Notes: a model not told the origin generated them from the sequence alone. DNA of 64,000 nt from Streptomyces sedi (GCF_006335015.1 NZ_VDGT01000003.1:62001-126000), one strand, 5' to 3'; numbered from the stretch's first letter, positions 28,536 to 38,566 are shown. Made by a program: numbers and translations.

Positions 28536-29579
28536 TCACGGCAGGGCGTGGACGTGCGGGCCCACGGTGTCCGACCAGGAGTTGCCGGCGTTCGCGTCCC
28601 AGTTGACGGACCAGGTCATCGCGCCACGCAGCTCCGGGTAGGTCTGCTCGGGCGTGAACGAGCCGCAGTTGGTGCCCTGGGTCAGGCAGTCCAGCGCGTC
28701 GTTGACCACGCCGGGCTCCACATAGCCGGAGCCCGCGGCGTCCGGGGTGGCCGGCACGCCGAGGCCGACCTGGGAGGCGTCGAGGCCGCCCTCCAGCTGG
28801 ACACAGGCCAGCGCGGTGAGGAAGTCCACCGTGCCCGCCGAGTACACCTGGCCGTCGCAGCCCAGCATGGAACCGCTGTTGTAGAACTGCGTGTGGACCG
28901 CCGTCAGGAAGTCCTTGGTGTTCAGCGCGAGTTGGAAGTACTCGGTGTCGGTGCTCTGCATGTCCAGCGTCTGCGGGGCCATGGTGTACACCAGGTCGTC
29001 CCCGACGCCGGCGTGGACCGCCTCCATCGCCTGCGACATGTACTGCGCGTCGATGCCGTGTTCGAGGTCGATATCGATGCCGTCGAAGCCGTACTCCTCG
29101 ATCAGCCCGAGCGCGGACTCCGAGAAGGCGCTGGCCGAGGCGTCGTCGTTGACGGTGACATGGTCCTCCGCGCCGCCGACCGACAGCACGACCGCGACGC
29201 CCTCGGCCTGCTTGGCCGCGATGTCGTCCTTGAACTCCTGTTCCGAGCCGTAGCCCAGGACCGGGTCCAGCTCGAAGTCGAGCTGCCCCGCGGTGGCCGT
29301 CGACGCGGCGAAGGAGACCGCGATGATGTCGTACTCCGGCGAGACCTCGCCCAGTTTGAGCAGCGTCGAGCCGTTGTCGAAGTTGTGCCAGTAGCCGGTC
29401 AGGGTGTGGGCGGGCACGGCCGCCGGCGCCGGGGACTCGTCCGAGCCGACCGCCGAGGCCGCGCCGACCAGGCCGGCGGCCAGCAGCGCGCCGGCCCCGA
29501 CGGCCGCGCCGAGCCGCAGCGGCAGCCGGCTCCGGCGGCGGTGTCCTGGCGTCGTCACCTGCGAAGTGTTGCTGTCCAC
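28536..29579 (-). CDS. Secreted chitinase, glycoside hydrolase family 18
   Basis: A 347-residue exported enzyme cutting beta-1,4 GlcNAc polymers. A twin-Arg/Sec-like signal (HRRRSRLPLRLGAAVGAGAL) ends near residue 45. The GH18 domain follows directly with the catalytic signature FDGIDIDLEHG (about residue 165), whose Glu is the acid, plus LSVGG and TYPELRGAMTWSVNWD at the end. No separate chitin-binding domain is present. A GTG at 29579 has GGAGG 5 nt upstream, so it is preferred over the ATG at 29594, which has no ribosome site. Confidence 0.9.
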   Translation of the reverse strand: MDSNTSQVTTPGHRRRSRLPLRLGAAVGAGALLAAGLVGAASAVGSDESPAPAAVPAHTLTGYWHNFDNGSTLLKLGEVSPEYDIIAVSFAASTATAGQLDFELDPVLGYGSEQEFKDDIAAKQAEGVAVVLSVGGAEDHVTVNDDASASAFSESALGLIEEYGFDGIDIDLEHGIDAQYMSQAMEAVHAGVGDDLVYTMAPQTLDMQSTDTEYFQLALNTKDFLTAVHTQFYNSGSMLGCDGQVYSAGTVDFLTALACVQLEGGLDASQVGLGVPATPDAAGSGYVEPGVVNDALDCLTQGTNCGSFTPEQTYPELRGAMTWSVNWDANAGNSWSDTVGPHVHALP

Positions 29580-29693
29580 GCTCGCCTCCGTCATACGGAT
29601 GTGGGGGAACTCCCGGCGATGAGGGGGATGTTGACCCGGTCGCCGGAAGCAGGGATACGGGGGGGAAACGGTGGCCACCGTTGACCAGCACAT

Positions 29694-29731
29694 TGGTCCA
29701 GACCATCGGGGGCTGTCAATGGTCTGGACAG
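29694..29731 (-). promoter_or_regulatory. Chitinase-type direct-repeat promoter element
   Basis: Two 12-bp elements 26 bases apart, TGGTCCAGACCA (29694-29705) and TGGTCTGGACAG (29720-29731). They closely match the TGGTCYAGACCW repeats reported in Streptomyces chitinase promoters. TTGACA on the minus strand (29714-29719) lies between them as a possible -35 box. They are 115-150 bases upstream of the chitinase start. Confidence 0.7.
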
Positions 29732-29879
29732 GAAGCGTCCCGCGGCCCCCGTGTTCCCGCGGACGCGGACAGTGGTGTTCCCCTGTCAGTGGGAATCGAT
29801 AAGCTTCCCACCGGGCAGACAGACCCAACGGGCGGACACAGCCGAACAGCGGACGGGTCCTCAGCACAAGGGGGTGGAC

Positions 29880-30776
29880 ATGTCGATCGCCATCGCGGTC
29901 ACCAGCGCCGACCTGGTGCTGCCCCCCACCGACCAGCACACCCCCGGCGCCCACGTCCTCACCCCGCCGGACAAGCAGGACTTCCCCGCCGCGCTCGACG
30001 AGATCGGCCACGCCCTGGACCAGCACGGCTATCTGATAGCCGTCTACCCGACGACCACCCCCCTGCCCACCGTGCAGCGCCTGCACGCGGTCCGGGCCAT
30101 GCTGGAGACCGACCGGATGGCCCTGCTGCCCAGCGCGCTCCCGCCGTTGGGCACCGCGGTGCTGATCCGCCAGCTGCGCCAGCTGTCCGTCTGCGACTTC
30201 AGCCCCGGCGTCCTCGGCGCCTCCGCGCGGCTGCTCGCCCACTACATCTACGCCGGCGCCCTGCTGGCCTCCGGCAGCCGGCTCGCCAGGGTCCCCGTCA
30301 CCCTGCCCGCGAGCCAGGAGCCGGCGCGCCCCTCCGGCCGTTCCTGCGCCGTACTGGCCGGCCCCACCCCGCAGTTGGTGCGCCCCGAGGGCGGCGCCAC
30401 CCTCGCGGGGCCGCAGTTCTCCACCTCGCTCACCTACGCCACGGGCTCGCTCGGCAGCGACTGGGTCACCGCCACCCTGGCCCGCCGCTGGCAGGTCCAG
30501 GCGCTCCACCCGGTGCCGCTGCCCGAGGAGTCGGCCGCCTGGTGGGCCACGGGCAAGCTCGTCGAGTTCGCCGCCGCCGTCCCCGATGTCTCGCTGCTCT
30601 ACCAGATGGTCAGCTCCATGCGGCAGGAGGCGTGCCACTGGTGCGGCCTCACGCTGATCGGCGACCGCTGCGCCTTCTGCTCCTCCCCGCTGGTGCCCAT
30701 GGAGCGGCGGCCCAGGGCCATAGCGCCCAGCCACCGCCCCGCCCTGGTCACCGGCCCGACCGGCCAGACCAGTTGA
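29880..30776 (+). CDS. Unknown protein with C-terminal zinc-ribbon-like motif, head of the Tad locus
   Basis: A 298-residue protein I do not recognise. The N-terminal two thirds are mixed alpha/beta with no signal peptide or membrane segment. Near the C-terminus, CHWCGLTLIGDRCAFC (about residues 257-272) has a CxxC-x8-CxxC spacing typical of a small zinc ribbon. It begins 104 nt downstream of the divergent chitinase promoter repeats and ends 58 nt before cpaB, on the same strand as the pilus genes. Its position suggests a cytoplasmic accessory or regulator of the pilus locus, but this is inference. Confidence 0.75.
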   Translation: MSIAIAVTSADLVLPPTDQHTPGAHVLTPPDKQDFPAALDEIGHALDQHGYLIAVYPTTTPLPTVQRLHAVRAMLETDRMALLPSALPPLGTAVLIRQLRQLSVCDFSPGVLGASARLLAHYIYAGALLASGSRLARVPVTLPASQEPARPSGRSCAVLAGPTPQLVRPEGGATLAGPQFSTSLTYATGSLGSDWVTATLARRWQVQALHPVPLPEESAAWWATGKLVEFAAAVPDVSLLYQMVSSMRQEACHWCGLTLIGDRCAFCSSPLVPMERRPRAIAPSHRPALVTGPTGQTS

Positions 30777-30834
30777 CCGGCGGCCCGTCCATGCCCCCCG
30801 CAGCCGAAGTCGCAGGAGAAGGTAGACCCCTTTC

Positions 30835-31584
30835 ATGAACGCTCGTCAGCGGCGCGGCCTGCTTCTGCTCCTGCTCTCCCTGGTCCTGGCGCTCGGCGCC
30901 TTCGCCGGGGTGGTCATGGTGATCAACGACGTGGAGTCCAAGGTCGGGCCGGAGACCACCGCCTACGAGCTGGCCGAGGACGTCGAGCCGTACCAGGAGG
31001 TCACGGCCGACCAGCTCACCGAGGTCTCCATCCCGGAGCGCTACGTCCCCGACTCCGCGATAACCGACCTCGACCAGCTCGACGACAAGGTCGCGACCGG
31101 CCCCCTCAGCGAAGGCTCCCTGCTCCAGGCCGACATGCTCTCCGACCGGCCCGAACTCGACGAGGGCCAGCAGGAGATCGCGGTCATGATCGACGCCTCC
31201 ACCGGCGTGGCCGGCAAGATCTACCCCGGCGCCACCATCAACATGTACGCCGCGTTCCGGGTCAGGGAGCGCGACGGCCAGGAGGAGGACGAGGTCGAGA
31301 TCGTCCGACTGATGGTCAACAACGCCGAGGTCATCGAGGTCGGCGAGCTGACCGAGGTGGACGACGAGGACCGCGCCACCATGGAGGCCGTGCCGATCAC
31401 CTTCGCGCTGGACAACACGGACGCCCAACGGGTCACCTACGCCGAGGCGTTCGCCGAGCAGGTGCGGTTGGCGCTGGTCGCCCCCGGGGAGGAGACCGAG
31501 ATTCCCCCGGAGGAGCGCACATACACCATCATGGGTGACATCGTCGGCAGCCCTCACTCCGGTCTCGACGAGCTGTCCCCGTAA
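30835..31584 (+). CDS. cpaB: Flp pilus assembly protein CpaB/RcpC (SAF domain)
   Basis: A 249-residue protein with one N-terminal membrane anchor (LLLLLLSLVLALGAFAGVVM). A SAF-like domain follows (YELAEDVEPYQEVTADQLTEV, GPLSEGSLLQADML) and then the RcpC/CpaB block (VMIDASTGVAGKIYPGATI). In Gram-negative Tad systems this protein lies in the periplasm near the secretin. Here it would be extracytoplasmic at the membrane-wall interface. It is the first recognised structural gene of the pilus operon. Confidence 0.87.
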   Translation: MNARQRRGLLLLLLSLVLALGAFAGVVMVINDVESKVGPETTAYELAEDVEPYQEVTADQLTEVSIPERYVPDSAITDLDQLDDKVATGPLSEGSLLQADMLSDRPELDEGQQEIAVMIDASTGVAGKIYPGATINMYAAFRVRERDGQEEDEVEIVRLMVNNAEVIEVGELTEVDDEDRATMEAVPITFALDNTDAQRVTYAEAFAEQVRLALVAPGEETEIPPEERTYTIMGDIVGSPHSGLDELSP

Positions 31585-31592
31585 GGAAGCAG

Positions 31593-32822
31593 GTGGCACC
31601 GTTGACGACCCGGATTCTGCCCGTGGTGGGCGACTCGGACACCGCCCGCTCCCTGATAACGCTGCTCAGCCAGCTGCCCGACACCGAGCCGCTGCGCCCG
31701 GTGCCCGACTCGACCACGCTGCTGGACACCCTCGCGGCGCTGGCCAACGAGTCCGTCACCGGGCTGCCCGAGGTGGTGGTGATCCACGAGGGCGTGGGCC
31801 CGCTGCCCGCGCTGGAGCTGATCCACGAGGTCGCGCTCCGCTTCCCCGCCGTCGGCGTGGTGCTGGTCTCGGCCGCGCCGAGCCCCGACCTGTACGCCGC
31901 CGCCATGGACGCCGGCGCCCGGGGGCTGGCCGGACTGCCTGCCTCCTTCGACGAGTTGGCCGGGCGGGTGGCCGCCGCCGCCCAGTGGGCGGCCGGGATG
32001 CGCCGCCACCTCGGCGCCGGCGAGAGCGTCCCGCAGGGCCCCGGGGGCCGCGTCGTCGCCGTCTGCGGCGCCAAGGGCGGCGTCGGCGGCACCCTGCTCG
32101 CCACCCAACTCGCCCTCGCGGCACAGCGTTCCGGCCAGTTCGAACGCGGCGTGGTGCTCGTCGACCTCGATCTGCTCTGCGGCGACGTCGGCTCCTACTT
32201 CGACGTGCAGTTCCGCCGTTCCGTCGCCGACCTGGCAGGGATCGCCGACATCACCCCGCAGGTGCTGGCCGAGGCCGTCTTCACCCACGAGACCGGCCTG
32301 TCCATGCTGATCGCCCCCGCCGAGGGCGAACGCGGCGAGGACGTCACCGACGCCACGGCCAGGCAGCTGCTGACCGCCGTCCGCTCCCGCTACGACGTGG
32401 TGATCGTGGACTGCGGCTCCCAGATGAACGGCGCCAACGCCACCGCCGTCGAGATGGCCGACGTCGCGCTGCTGGTCACCACCCCCGACGTGATCGCGGT
32501 CCGCGCGGTCAACCGCATGGTCCGGATGTGGGACCGGCTGCGCATCCGCAAGGCCCAGGACACCTGGACGGTGATCAACCGCCACTCCCGCGCCAGCCAC
32601 ATCCAGCCGCAGCTCGTCGCCAGGATCACCGGCACCCAGGTCGCGGGGAACGTGATCCCCGCCGGCTTCAAGGAGCTGCGGGAGTCGATGGACGCCGGCC
32701 GCGTCCAGGACCTCGACCCGCGCGGCCAGGTGCGCCGCGCGATGTGGTCGCTCGCCGCCGAGCTGGGCCTGGCCGCGGCCCCCGCCGCGCCCTCGGGCCG
32801 CCGCCGGGGGAGGAGATCGTGA
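31593..32822 (+). CDS. TadZ/CpaE-like pilus-localising ATPase
   Basis: A 409-residue protein. The N-terminal ~120 residues are a receiver-like domain (VVVIHEGVGPLPALELIHEV, VVLVSAAPSPDLYAAAMDAG) without a clear phosphorylation Asp context. The C-terminal half is a MinD/ParA-type ATPase with the deviant Walker A CGAKGGVGGT (about residue 150), VLVDLDLLCGDV and VIVDCGSQMNG. TadZ proteins recruit the Tad machine to a cell pole or focus. The GTG start with AAGGA upstream lies 8 nt after cpaB. Confidence 0.87.
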   Translation: MAPLTTRILPVVGDSDTARSLITLLSQLPDTEPLRPVPDSTTLLDTLAALANESVTGLPEVVVIHEGVGPLPALELIHEVALRFPAVGVVLVSAAPSPDLYAAAMDAGARGLAGLPASFDELAGRVAAAAQWAAGMRRHLGAGESVPQGPGGRVVAVCGAKGGVGGTLLATQLALAAQRSGQFERGVVLVDLDLLCGDVGSYFDVQFRRSVADLAGIADITPQVLAEAVFTHETGLSMLIAPAEGERGEDVTDATARQLLTAVRSRYDVVIVDCGSQMNGANATAVEMADVALLVTTPDVIAVRAVNRMVRMWDRLRIRKAQDTWTVINRHSRASHIQPQLVARITGTQVAGNVIPAGFKELRESMDAGRVQDLDPRGQVRRAMWSLAAELGLAAAPAAPSGRRRGRRS

Positions 32823-33202
32823 CCCCGGCGCCGCTCCGCCGCCGGCCGGGCGGCGACCGGGGCGCGGCCATGGTGGAGTTCGCCGGGCTCTTTCCGCTGG
32901 TGCTGCTGATGATGGCGGTGATCTGGCAGTGCGTGCTGATCGGCTACACCTTCTCCCTCGCGGGGAACGCGGCGGACGAGGGCGCCAGGGCCGGCGCCGC
33001 TGCCCGGGGCGACCCGCAGGGCGCCTGCGCCAGCGCGGCGCGCGCGCATGTGCCGGGCGCCTGGGACATATCCGTGGACTGCCCGCTGGAGGGCGAGGTG
33101 CGGACGGCGCGGGTCGCGCTGAAGGTGCCCGTGCTCTTCCCCGGCGCCTTCGACTTCCCGATGACGGTCACCGGCACGGCCGGCGCCGCCGAGGAGGGCT
33201 GA
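32819..33202 (+). CDS. TadE-like pseudopilin
   Basis: A 127-residue protein with a short basic leader then GAAMVEFAGLFPLVLLMM, the TadE hydrophobic helix with its conserved Glu at +5 after the probable processing site. Two cysteines in the C-terminal part (GACASA, VDCPLE) could form a disulfide outside the cell. The GTG start overlaps the tadZ stop. Minor pseudopilins of this type prime or cap Flp pilus assembly. Confidence 0.85.
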   Translation: MTPAPLRRRPGGDRGAAMVEFAGLFPLVLLMMAVIWQCVLIGYTFSLAGNAADEGARAGAAARGDPQGACASAARAHVPGAWDISVDCPLEGEVRTARVALKVPVLFPGAFDFPMTVTGTAGAAEEG

Positions 33203-33206
33203 GCCG

Positions 33207-33593
33207 ATGCCGCGCCCCAGCGGCGCCGCGCGGCGCGCCGACCCGGAGCGCGAACGCGGCGTCACCGCCGTCGAGTTCGCCGGCTGGCTGCCGCTGCTGC
33301 TCACCGTGGCGCTGGCCGCGCTCCAGCTGGGCCTGGTCGGGTTCGCCGCCCTCCAGGCCGGCTCGGCGGCCAGGGCGGCGGCCAGGACCGCCGCGCAGGA
33401 GGAGATCGAGGACCAGTACGCGACCAGCGGACGGGCCGCGCTCAGCGGCCCGCTGGCCGAGAACGCGACGTTCGAGCTCGACCCCTGCGGCGACGAGGCC
33501 ACGGTCACCGCGAGCGTCGAGATCCCGACGGTGCTGCCGTTCTTCAACGGCCTGGGCACGGCCTCCCGGACGGTGACCATGCCGTGCGACTGA
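33207..33593 (+). CDS. TadE/TadF-like pseudopilin
   Basis: A 128-residue companion of the preceding gene with the same plan: basic leader, GVTAVEFAGWLPLLLTVALA helix with the conserved Glu, an Ala-rich amphipathic segment and two C-terminal cysteines (DPCGDE, TMPCD). It starts 4 nt after the first pseudopilin. Having two tandem pseudopilins is typical for Tad loci (TadE and TadF). Confidence 0.85.
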   Translation: MPRPSGAARRADPERERGVTAVEFAGWLPLLLTVALAALQLGLVGFAALQAGSAARAAARTAAQEEIEDQYATSGRAALSGPLAENATFELDPCGDEATVTASVEIPTVLPFFNGLGTASRTVTMPCD

Positions 33594-33666
33594 ACGACCC
33601 GACGACCCCGGGACCGTCCCGCCACACACCCCGACGGAGGTGCGAACCAAGGTGAAGGAGCGCTCG

Positions 33667-35007
<1,341 letters not shown>

Positions 35008-35009
35008 CC

Positions 35010-35966
35010 ATGAGCGACCTGTCGTTGCTCGCCCTCGGCCTCACGCTGCTCGCGCTGACCTGCGGCGTCGCCGGTCTGCGGCTCTACGGCTCCGGCCGGG
35101 CCCGGCAGCGCGAGCTGCTCAGCCGGCTGGCCGACACCGCCCCCGAGTCGGCCGGTCTCGCCCCGCCGACCGGCGGCCGGCGCCGCCGCTTCGACCAGCT
35201 GGACCGCCGGCTGCGCGCGACCGGCCTCGGCGCCAGGCTGCGGCTGAAGCTCCAGGCCACCGGCCTGGAACTGAGCGTCGGCGAGTACGCCGCCTATGTG
35301 CTGGGCGCGGTCGTCGCGCTCTGGGTGATCGCCTCCGTGGTGCTGGCGCCGTTCTTCGGCCCGGTCTTCGGGCTGGTGGCGCTCTGGGGCGCCAACGCGT
35401 TCCTGAACTGGCAACGCGCCAAACGCACCGAGCGTTTCATCAGCCAACTCCCCGAGCTGGCCCGGCTGATCGCCAACGGCACGGCGGCCGGCCTGGCGAT
35501 GCGCACCGCGCTCTCCATGGCCGCCGAGGAGATGGAGGACCCGGCCGGCGCCGAACTCGCCACCGTAGCCAACCAGTTGGCAGTCGGCCGTTCCCTGGAG
35601 GAGGCGCTGGGCGAGCTGGGCGAGCGGCTGCCGTCCCGCGAACTGACCGTGCTGGTCACCACGTTGGTGCTGGCCAACCGGGCGGGCGGCACCATCGTCG
35701 CCTCGCTGCGCAACCTCGTCGCCACGCTGGAGGAGCGCAAGGAGACCCGGCGCGAGGTGAGGACGATGCTCGCCGAGATCAACGCCACGGCCGTCACCAT
35801 CCCGCTGCTGGGCCTCGGGGCGCTGCTGATGATCAACAGCATGTCCCCGGGCGCGCTGGGCCGCGTCACGGGCAGCCCCGGCGGGCAGATCGCCATGCTG
35901 GTCTCGCTCGGGCTCTATGTGGTGGGCTTCGTGGTGGTCCGCCGGTTCGGTCGGGTGGACGTGTGA
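35010..35966 (+). CDS. tadB: Tad pilus inner-membrane platform protein TadB
   Basis: A 318-residue membrane protein with a type II secretion F domain (RFISQLPELARLIANGTAAG, RSLEEALGELGERLPS, LVLANRAGGTIVASL) flanked by hydrophobic segments at about residues 5-25, 90-130 and 265-310. It starts 2 nt after tadA, so translation is probably coupled. With TadC it forms the membrane platform on which the TadA ATPase acts. Confidence 0.9.
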   Translation: MSDLSLLALGLTLLALTCGVAGLRLYGSGRARQRELLSRLADTAPESAGLAPPTGGRRRRFDQLDRRLRATGLGARLRLKLQATGLELSVGEYAAYVLGAVVALWVIASVVLAPFFGPVFGLVALWGANAFLNWQRAKRTERFISQLPELARLIANGTAAGLAMRTALSMAAEEMEDPAGAELATVANQLAVGRSLEEALGELGERLPSRELTVLVTTLVLANRAGGTIVASLRNLVATLEERKETRREVRTMLAEINATAVTIPLLGLGALLMINSMSPGALGRVTGSPGGQIAMLVSLGLYVVGFVVVRRFGRVDV

Positions 35967-36084
35967 GCGCCCCCCGGGGACGGTCTCACCCCGCGTTGAC
36001 CGGGAGCCCGCACGAACTGACGTGCGGGAGGGGCCCGTCGGGGGTCCCGTTCGCAGTGGCTGTCGAGTCGAGGGAGGGCGTGCG

Positions 36085-36972
36085 ATGGCACTGCTGCTCG
36101 GCCTGGTGATGGGCGTCGCCGTCTTCGGGATCGTCGCCGCGGTCCGGATGATGCGCTCCGGCACGCCGCTCCCCGCCGACCTGGCGCTGGCGCTGGAGAT
36201 CGGCTCCACCCGGGTCTCCGCGAGCGGCTCGGCCGTCGACCGGCTGGGGATGCGCTTCGCGCCGCTGGTGCTGCGGCTGATGGGCCGTGCCGCCGTGGAC
36301 CGCAAGCGCCGCCAGATCGACCTCGCCGGCCACCCCGGAGGGCTGACCGTCGACCGCTACGCGGCCAGACGCGCCGTCTACGGCGTCTTCGGGCTCTGGA
36401 CGGCGCTGTTCTTCGTGATCGCCGGCTTCCCGCTCTTCGCGCTCTTCGGCCTGGCCTTCGGCCTGTTCGCCGCCGACGCCACCATCTGGCAGGGCGTGCG
36501 CGAACGGCGCGAGGTGATCGACCGCACGCTCCCCGACTTCCTCGACGTGCTGGCCGTGGTCGTCTCGGCCGGGCTGAGCTTCCGCCAGGCGCTCGACCGG
36601 GTCTCCGCCCGCTACCGCGGGCCGTGGGCGGACGAGATCCAGATCACACTCCGTCAGATGGACATGGGCGTCTCGCGCCGCGAGGCGTTCGACGCGCTGC
36701 GCCGCCGCAACGACTCCGAGCCGGTCAACCAGTTCGTCACCGCCCTCCAGCAGGGCGAGGAGCTGGGCGCGCCGATCGCCGACACCCTGGTGCAGATCGC
36801 CCACGACATGCGGCGCACCGACGCACAGAACGCGCGCCGCCGGGCCGCCAGGGCGATACCGAAGGCCACGTTGGCGACGTTGGTCTTCATGGTGCCCGCC
36901 ACCATGATCATCATCGTCACCGGGATGATCCTCGGCTCCGGCACGGACTTCGGCGAGGTGCTGGGCCGCTGA
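36085..36972 (+). CDS. tadC: Tad pilus inner-membrane platform protein TadC
   Basis: A 295-residue protein homologous to TadB with the T2SSF domain (TLPDFLDVLAVVVSAGLSFRQ, FVTALQQGEELGAPIADTL) and hydrophobic segments near residues 3-20, 105-135 and 265-285. The ATG has AGGGAGGG about 6 nt upstream. The gap of ~120 nt after tadB contains no other gene. Confidence 0.9.
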   Translation: MALLLGLVMGVAVFGIVAAVRMMRSGTPLPADLALALEIGSTRVSASGSAVDRLGMRFAPLVLRLMGRAAVDRKRRQIDLAGHPGGLTVDRYAARRAVYGVFGLWTALFFVIAGFPLFALFGLAFGLFAADATIWQGVRERREVIDRTLPDFLDVLAVVVSAGLSFRQALDRVSARYRGPWADEIQITLRQMDMGVSRREAFDALRRRNDSEPVNQFVTALQQGEELGAPIADTLVQIAHDMRRTDAQNARRRAARAIPKATLATLVFMVPATMIIIVTGMILGSGTDFGEVLGR

Positions 36973-37053
36973 ACGACCGGCGGCCCGGGGGCGGTTGCGC
37001 GCCGGTCGGGTCGCTGTTACCAACTCGTAGAGGAATCACGGCGGGCCACCGCG

Positions 37054-37059
37054 TAGGCT
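37054..37059 (+). promoter_or_regulatory. Candidate -10 box (TAGGCT) for the small secreted-protein genes
   Basis: TAGGCT lies 20 bases before the WXG100-like start, with AGGGAGGGGG between them as ribosome site. It would let the three small genes after tadC be expressed apart from the pilus operon. No good -35 was seen. Confidence 0.35.
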
Positions 37060-37079
37060 CGTCAGGGAGGGGGTGCCTC

Positions 37080-37382
37080 ATGGCCGACGGCGACATCGAT
37101 GTCACATATCAGGACATGCACGATGCGGCGGATCATCTTCTGGAGGCCAAGGACGAGATCCTGGCCAAGCTCCAGACGCTGCGTACCTACATTCAGGATC
37201 TGGTCAGGGACGGCTATGTGACCTCTGCCTCATCCATCGCGTTCGACCAGTCCTACGACGAGTTCAACACCGGCGCGCGCGAGGCCGTCGAGGCGTTGCA
37301 GGGCATGGCCGACTTCCTGGACGGCGCGGCCGACGGCTACGCCGACCTGGACCGGCAGTTGGAAGAGGGATTGCGCGAATAG
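37080..37382 (+). CDS. WXG100/ESAT-6-like small protein
   Basis: A 100-residue, all-helical, acidic protein with two long helices broken by a GYVTSASSIAFDQSYDEF turn at about residues 45-62. A degenerate WXG-type turn and conserved length place it near the WXG100 family of type VII secretion substrates. It has no signal peptide. A strong ribosome site precedes the ATG. It lies between tadC and the pilin gene, with no EccC-type ATPase in the window. Confidence 0.7.
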   Translation: MADGDIDVTYQDMHDAADHLLEAKDEILAKLQTLRTYIQDLVRDGYVTSASSIAFDQSYDEFNTGAREAVEALQGMADFLDGAADGYADLDRQLEEGLRE

Positions 37383-37396
37383 CCACGGGTAGGCTG

Positions 37397-37425
37397 CTGG
37401 TGGCCCGCGCGCCGCGGGCCGCCAG
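37397..37425 (+). terminator. Hairpin after the WXG100-like gene
   Basis: A 13-bp stem (CTGGTGGCCCGCG with CGCGGGCCGCCAG, one wobble) and 3-nt loop, 15 bases past the stop. It lacks a T-run, so it may attenuate rather than end transcription. Confidence 0.5.
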
Positions 37426-37488
37426 GCGCCGGGGGCCGGTGGCACAGCCGGAGCGCGTGGGCGTGGGGTGCCGAGGGGAGCGAACGTC

Positions 37489-38130
37489 GTGACCGACAAG
37501 TGGGTCGATGCCGTCACCGTCGAACGGGAGGGCTTTCGGATCAACGTGCCCGACTCGTGGTGGGAGTTCGACCTCAGGCCGGAGACCAGGGACAACAGCA
37601 TCCGTCGCATGGTCGACGAACGGGTCCGGGCCAACCCGGAGATGGCCGAGCACCGCGAGGTCATCGCCGGCTTCCTGCGCAAGCAGGCGAAACACGCCTG
37701 GGACAACGGCTCGGTCTACTGCGGCTGCATGGCGCAGAGCTTCGGGGACGGCCCGCCGATCACCGCGACGGTGACGGTCTCCCTGATCGGCGCGCGCACC
37801 TCGTCCGGCGAGATCCTGCCCACCGACCCGGCGGCGATCATCGGCCAACTCGGCAACCGCGAGGCGAAGAAGCCGGGCGACGCCTGGCGCGAGGTCTCGG
37901 TGATCGACATCCCGGACGTCGGCCGGGTGGCGCGGACCAAGGGCGTCGAGGACATCAAGGTGCCCAACGACAGCAGGACGGCGCGCGCCGTGCTGATGCA
38001 GACGTTCATCCCGGTGCCGGGCGACCAGCAGGCGGTGGCGCTGGTCTCGGGGAGCAGCCAGGTGCTCGACCTGGCCGACTCGTTCTTCGACGTGTTCGAC
38101 GCCATCACCTCGACGTTCCGCTTCGCCTGA
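37489..38130 (+). CDS. Unknown protein encoded with WXG100-like genes
   Basis: A 213-residue protein with no signal peptide or membrane helix. It begins FRINVPDSWWEFDLRPETRD, and a CGCMAQSFGD segment lies near residue 82. The pattern of alternating beta strands with a C-terminal FFDVFDAITSTFRF recalls the small alpha/beta accessory proteins (LpqN/DUF-type) found with actinobacterial type VII loci, but I cannot assign a family. The GTG has GAGGGGAG upstream. It lies between two WXG100-like genes. Confidence 0.7.
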   Translation: MTDKWVDAVTVEREGFRINVPDSWWEFDLRPETRDNSIRRMVDERVRANPEMAEHREVIAGFLRKQAKHAWDNGSVYCGCMAQSFGDGPPITATVTVSLIGARTSSGEILPTDPAAIIGQLGNREAKKPGDAWREVSVIDIPDVGRVARTKGVEDIKVPNDSRTARAVLMQTFIPVPGDQQAVALVSGSSQVLDLADSFFDVFDAITSTFRFA

Positions 38131-38224
38131 GGGGACGTCGCGGCGCGGCTCGGGGCTTGGGGGCCCGGAGTGACGCACCAGCCGCAAGGATCGGGTTCAG
38201 GACCAGGGAGGGGAGGGGCACCTC

Positions 38225-38563
38225 GTGTCCGGAAGTGATGACAGGCTCGCGATCCCGCTCGCCGAGCTCCAGGAGTTCGCGCCACAGCTGCGCTCCGTCA
38301 AGGAGTACATGAACAGGACCGGCGACACCTTCGACCAGTACAACGACTCCTTCGGCGACGACCGGGTGGTCAGCGCGCTGGACGACTTCGTCAGCGGCTG
38401 GAAGGACGGCCGCAGCGACATCAGCGAACAGCTGACCGGCCTCGCCGAGATGACCGACACCGTGATCACCACGGTCAGCGACTACGAGGACGAGCTGGCA
38501 CGCAGCCTCCAGGAGGGCAGCGGCGGCGAGGGCGGCAACGGCGGCGACCAGCAGGCCGTCTGA
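38225..38563 (+). CDS. WXG100-like small protein
   Basis: A 112-residue acidic protein predicted as two helices around a VSGWKDGRSD turn (a WxxG turn) at about residue 57-66, with a Gly/Glu-rich tail. AGGGAGGGGAGGGG precedes the GTG start. Size and layout fit an ESX-type partner of the WXG100-like protein at 37080, possibly as a heterodimer. This is inference. Confidence 0.65.
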   Translation: MSGSDDRLAIPLAELQEFAPQLRSVKEYMNRTGDTFDQYNDSFGDDRVVSALDDFVSGWKDGRSDISEQLTGLAEMTDTVITTVSDYEDELARSLQEGSGGEGGNGGDQQAV

Positions 38564-38566
38564 CCC

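Noticed and set aside
29579..29594. The ATG at 29594 as the chitinase start
   Set aside because: It has no ribosome site, whereas the GTG five codons later has GGAGG at ideal spacing; the difference is only five residues.
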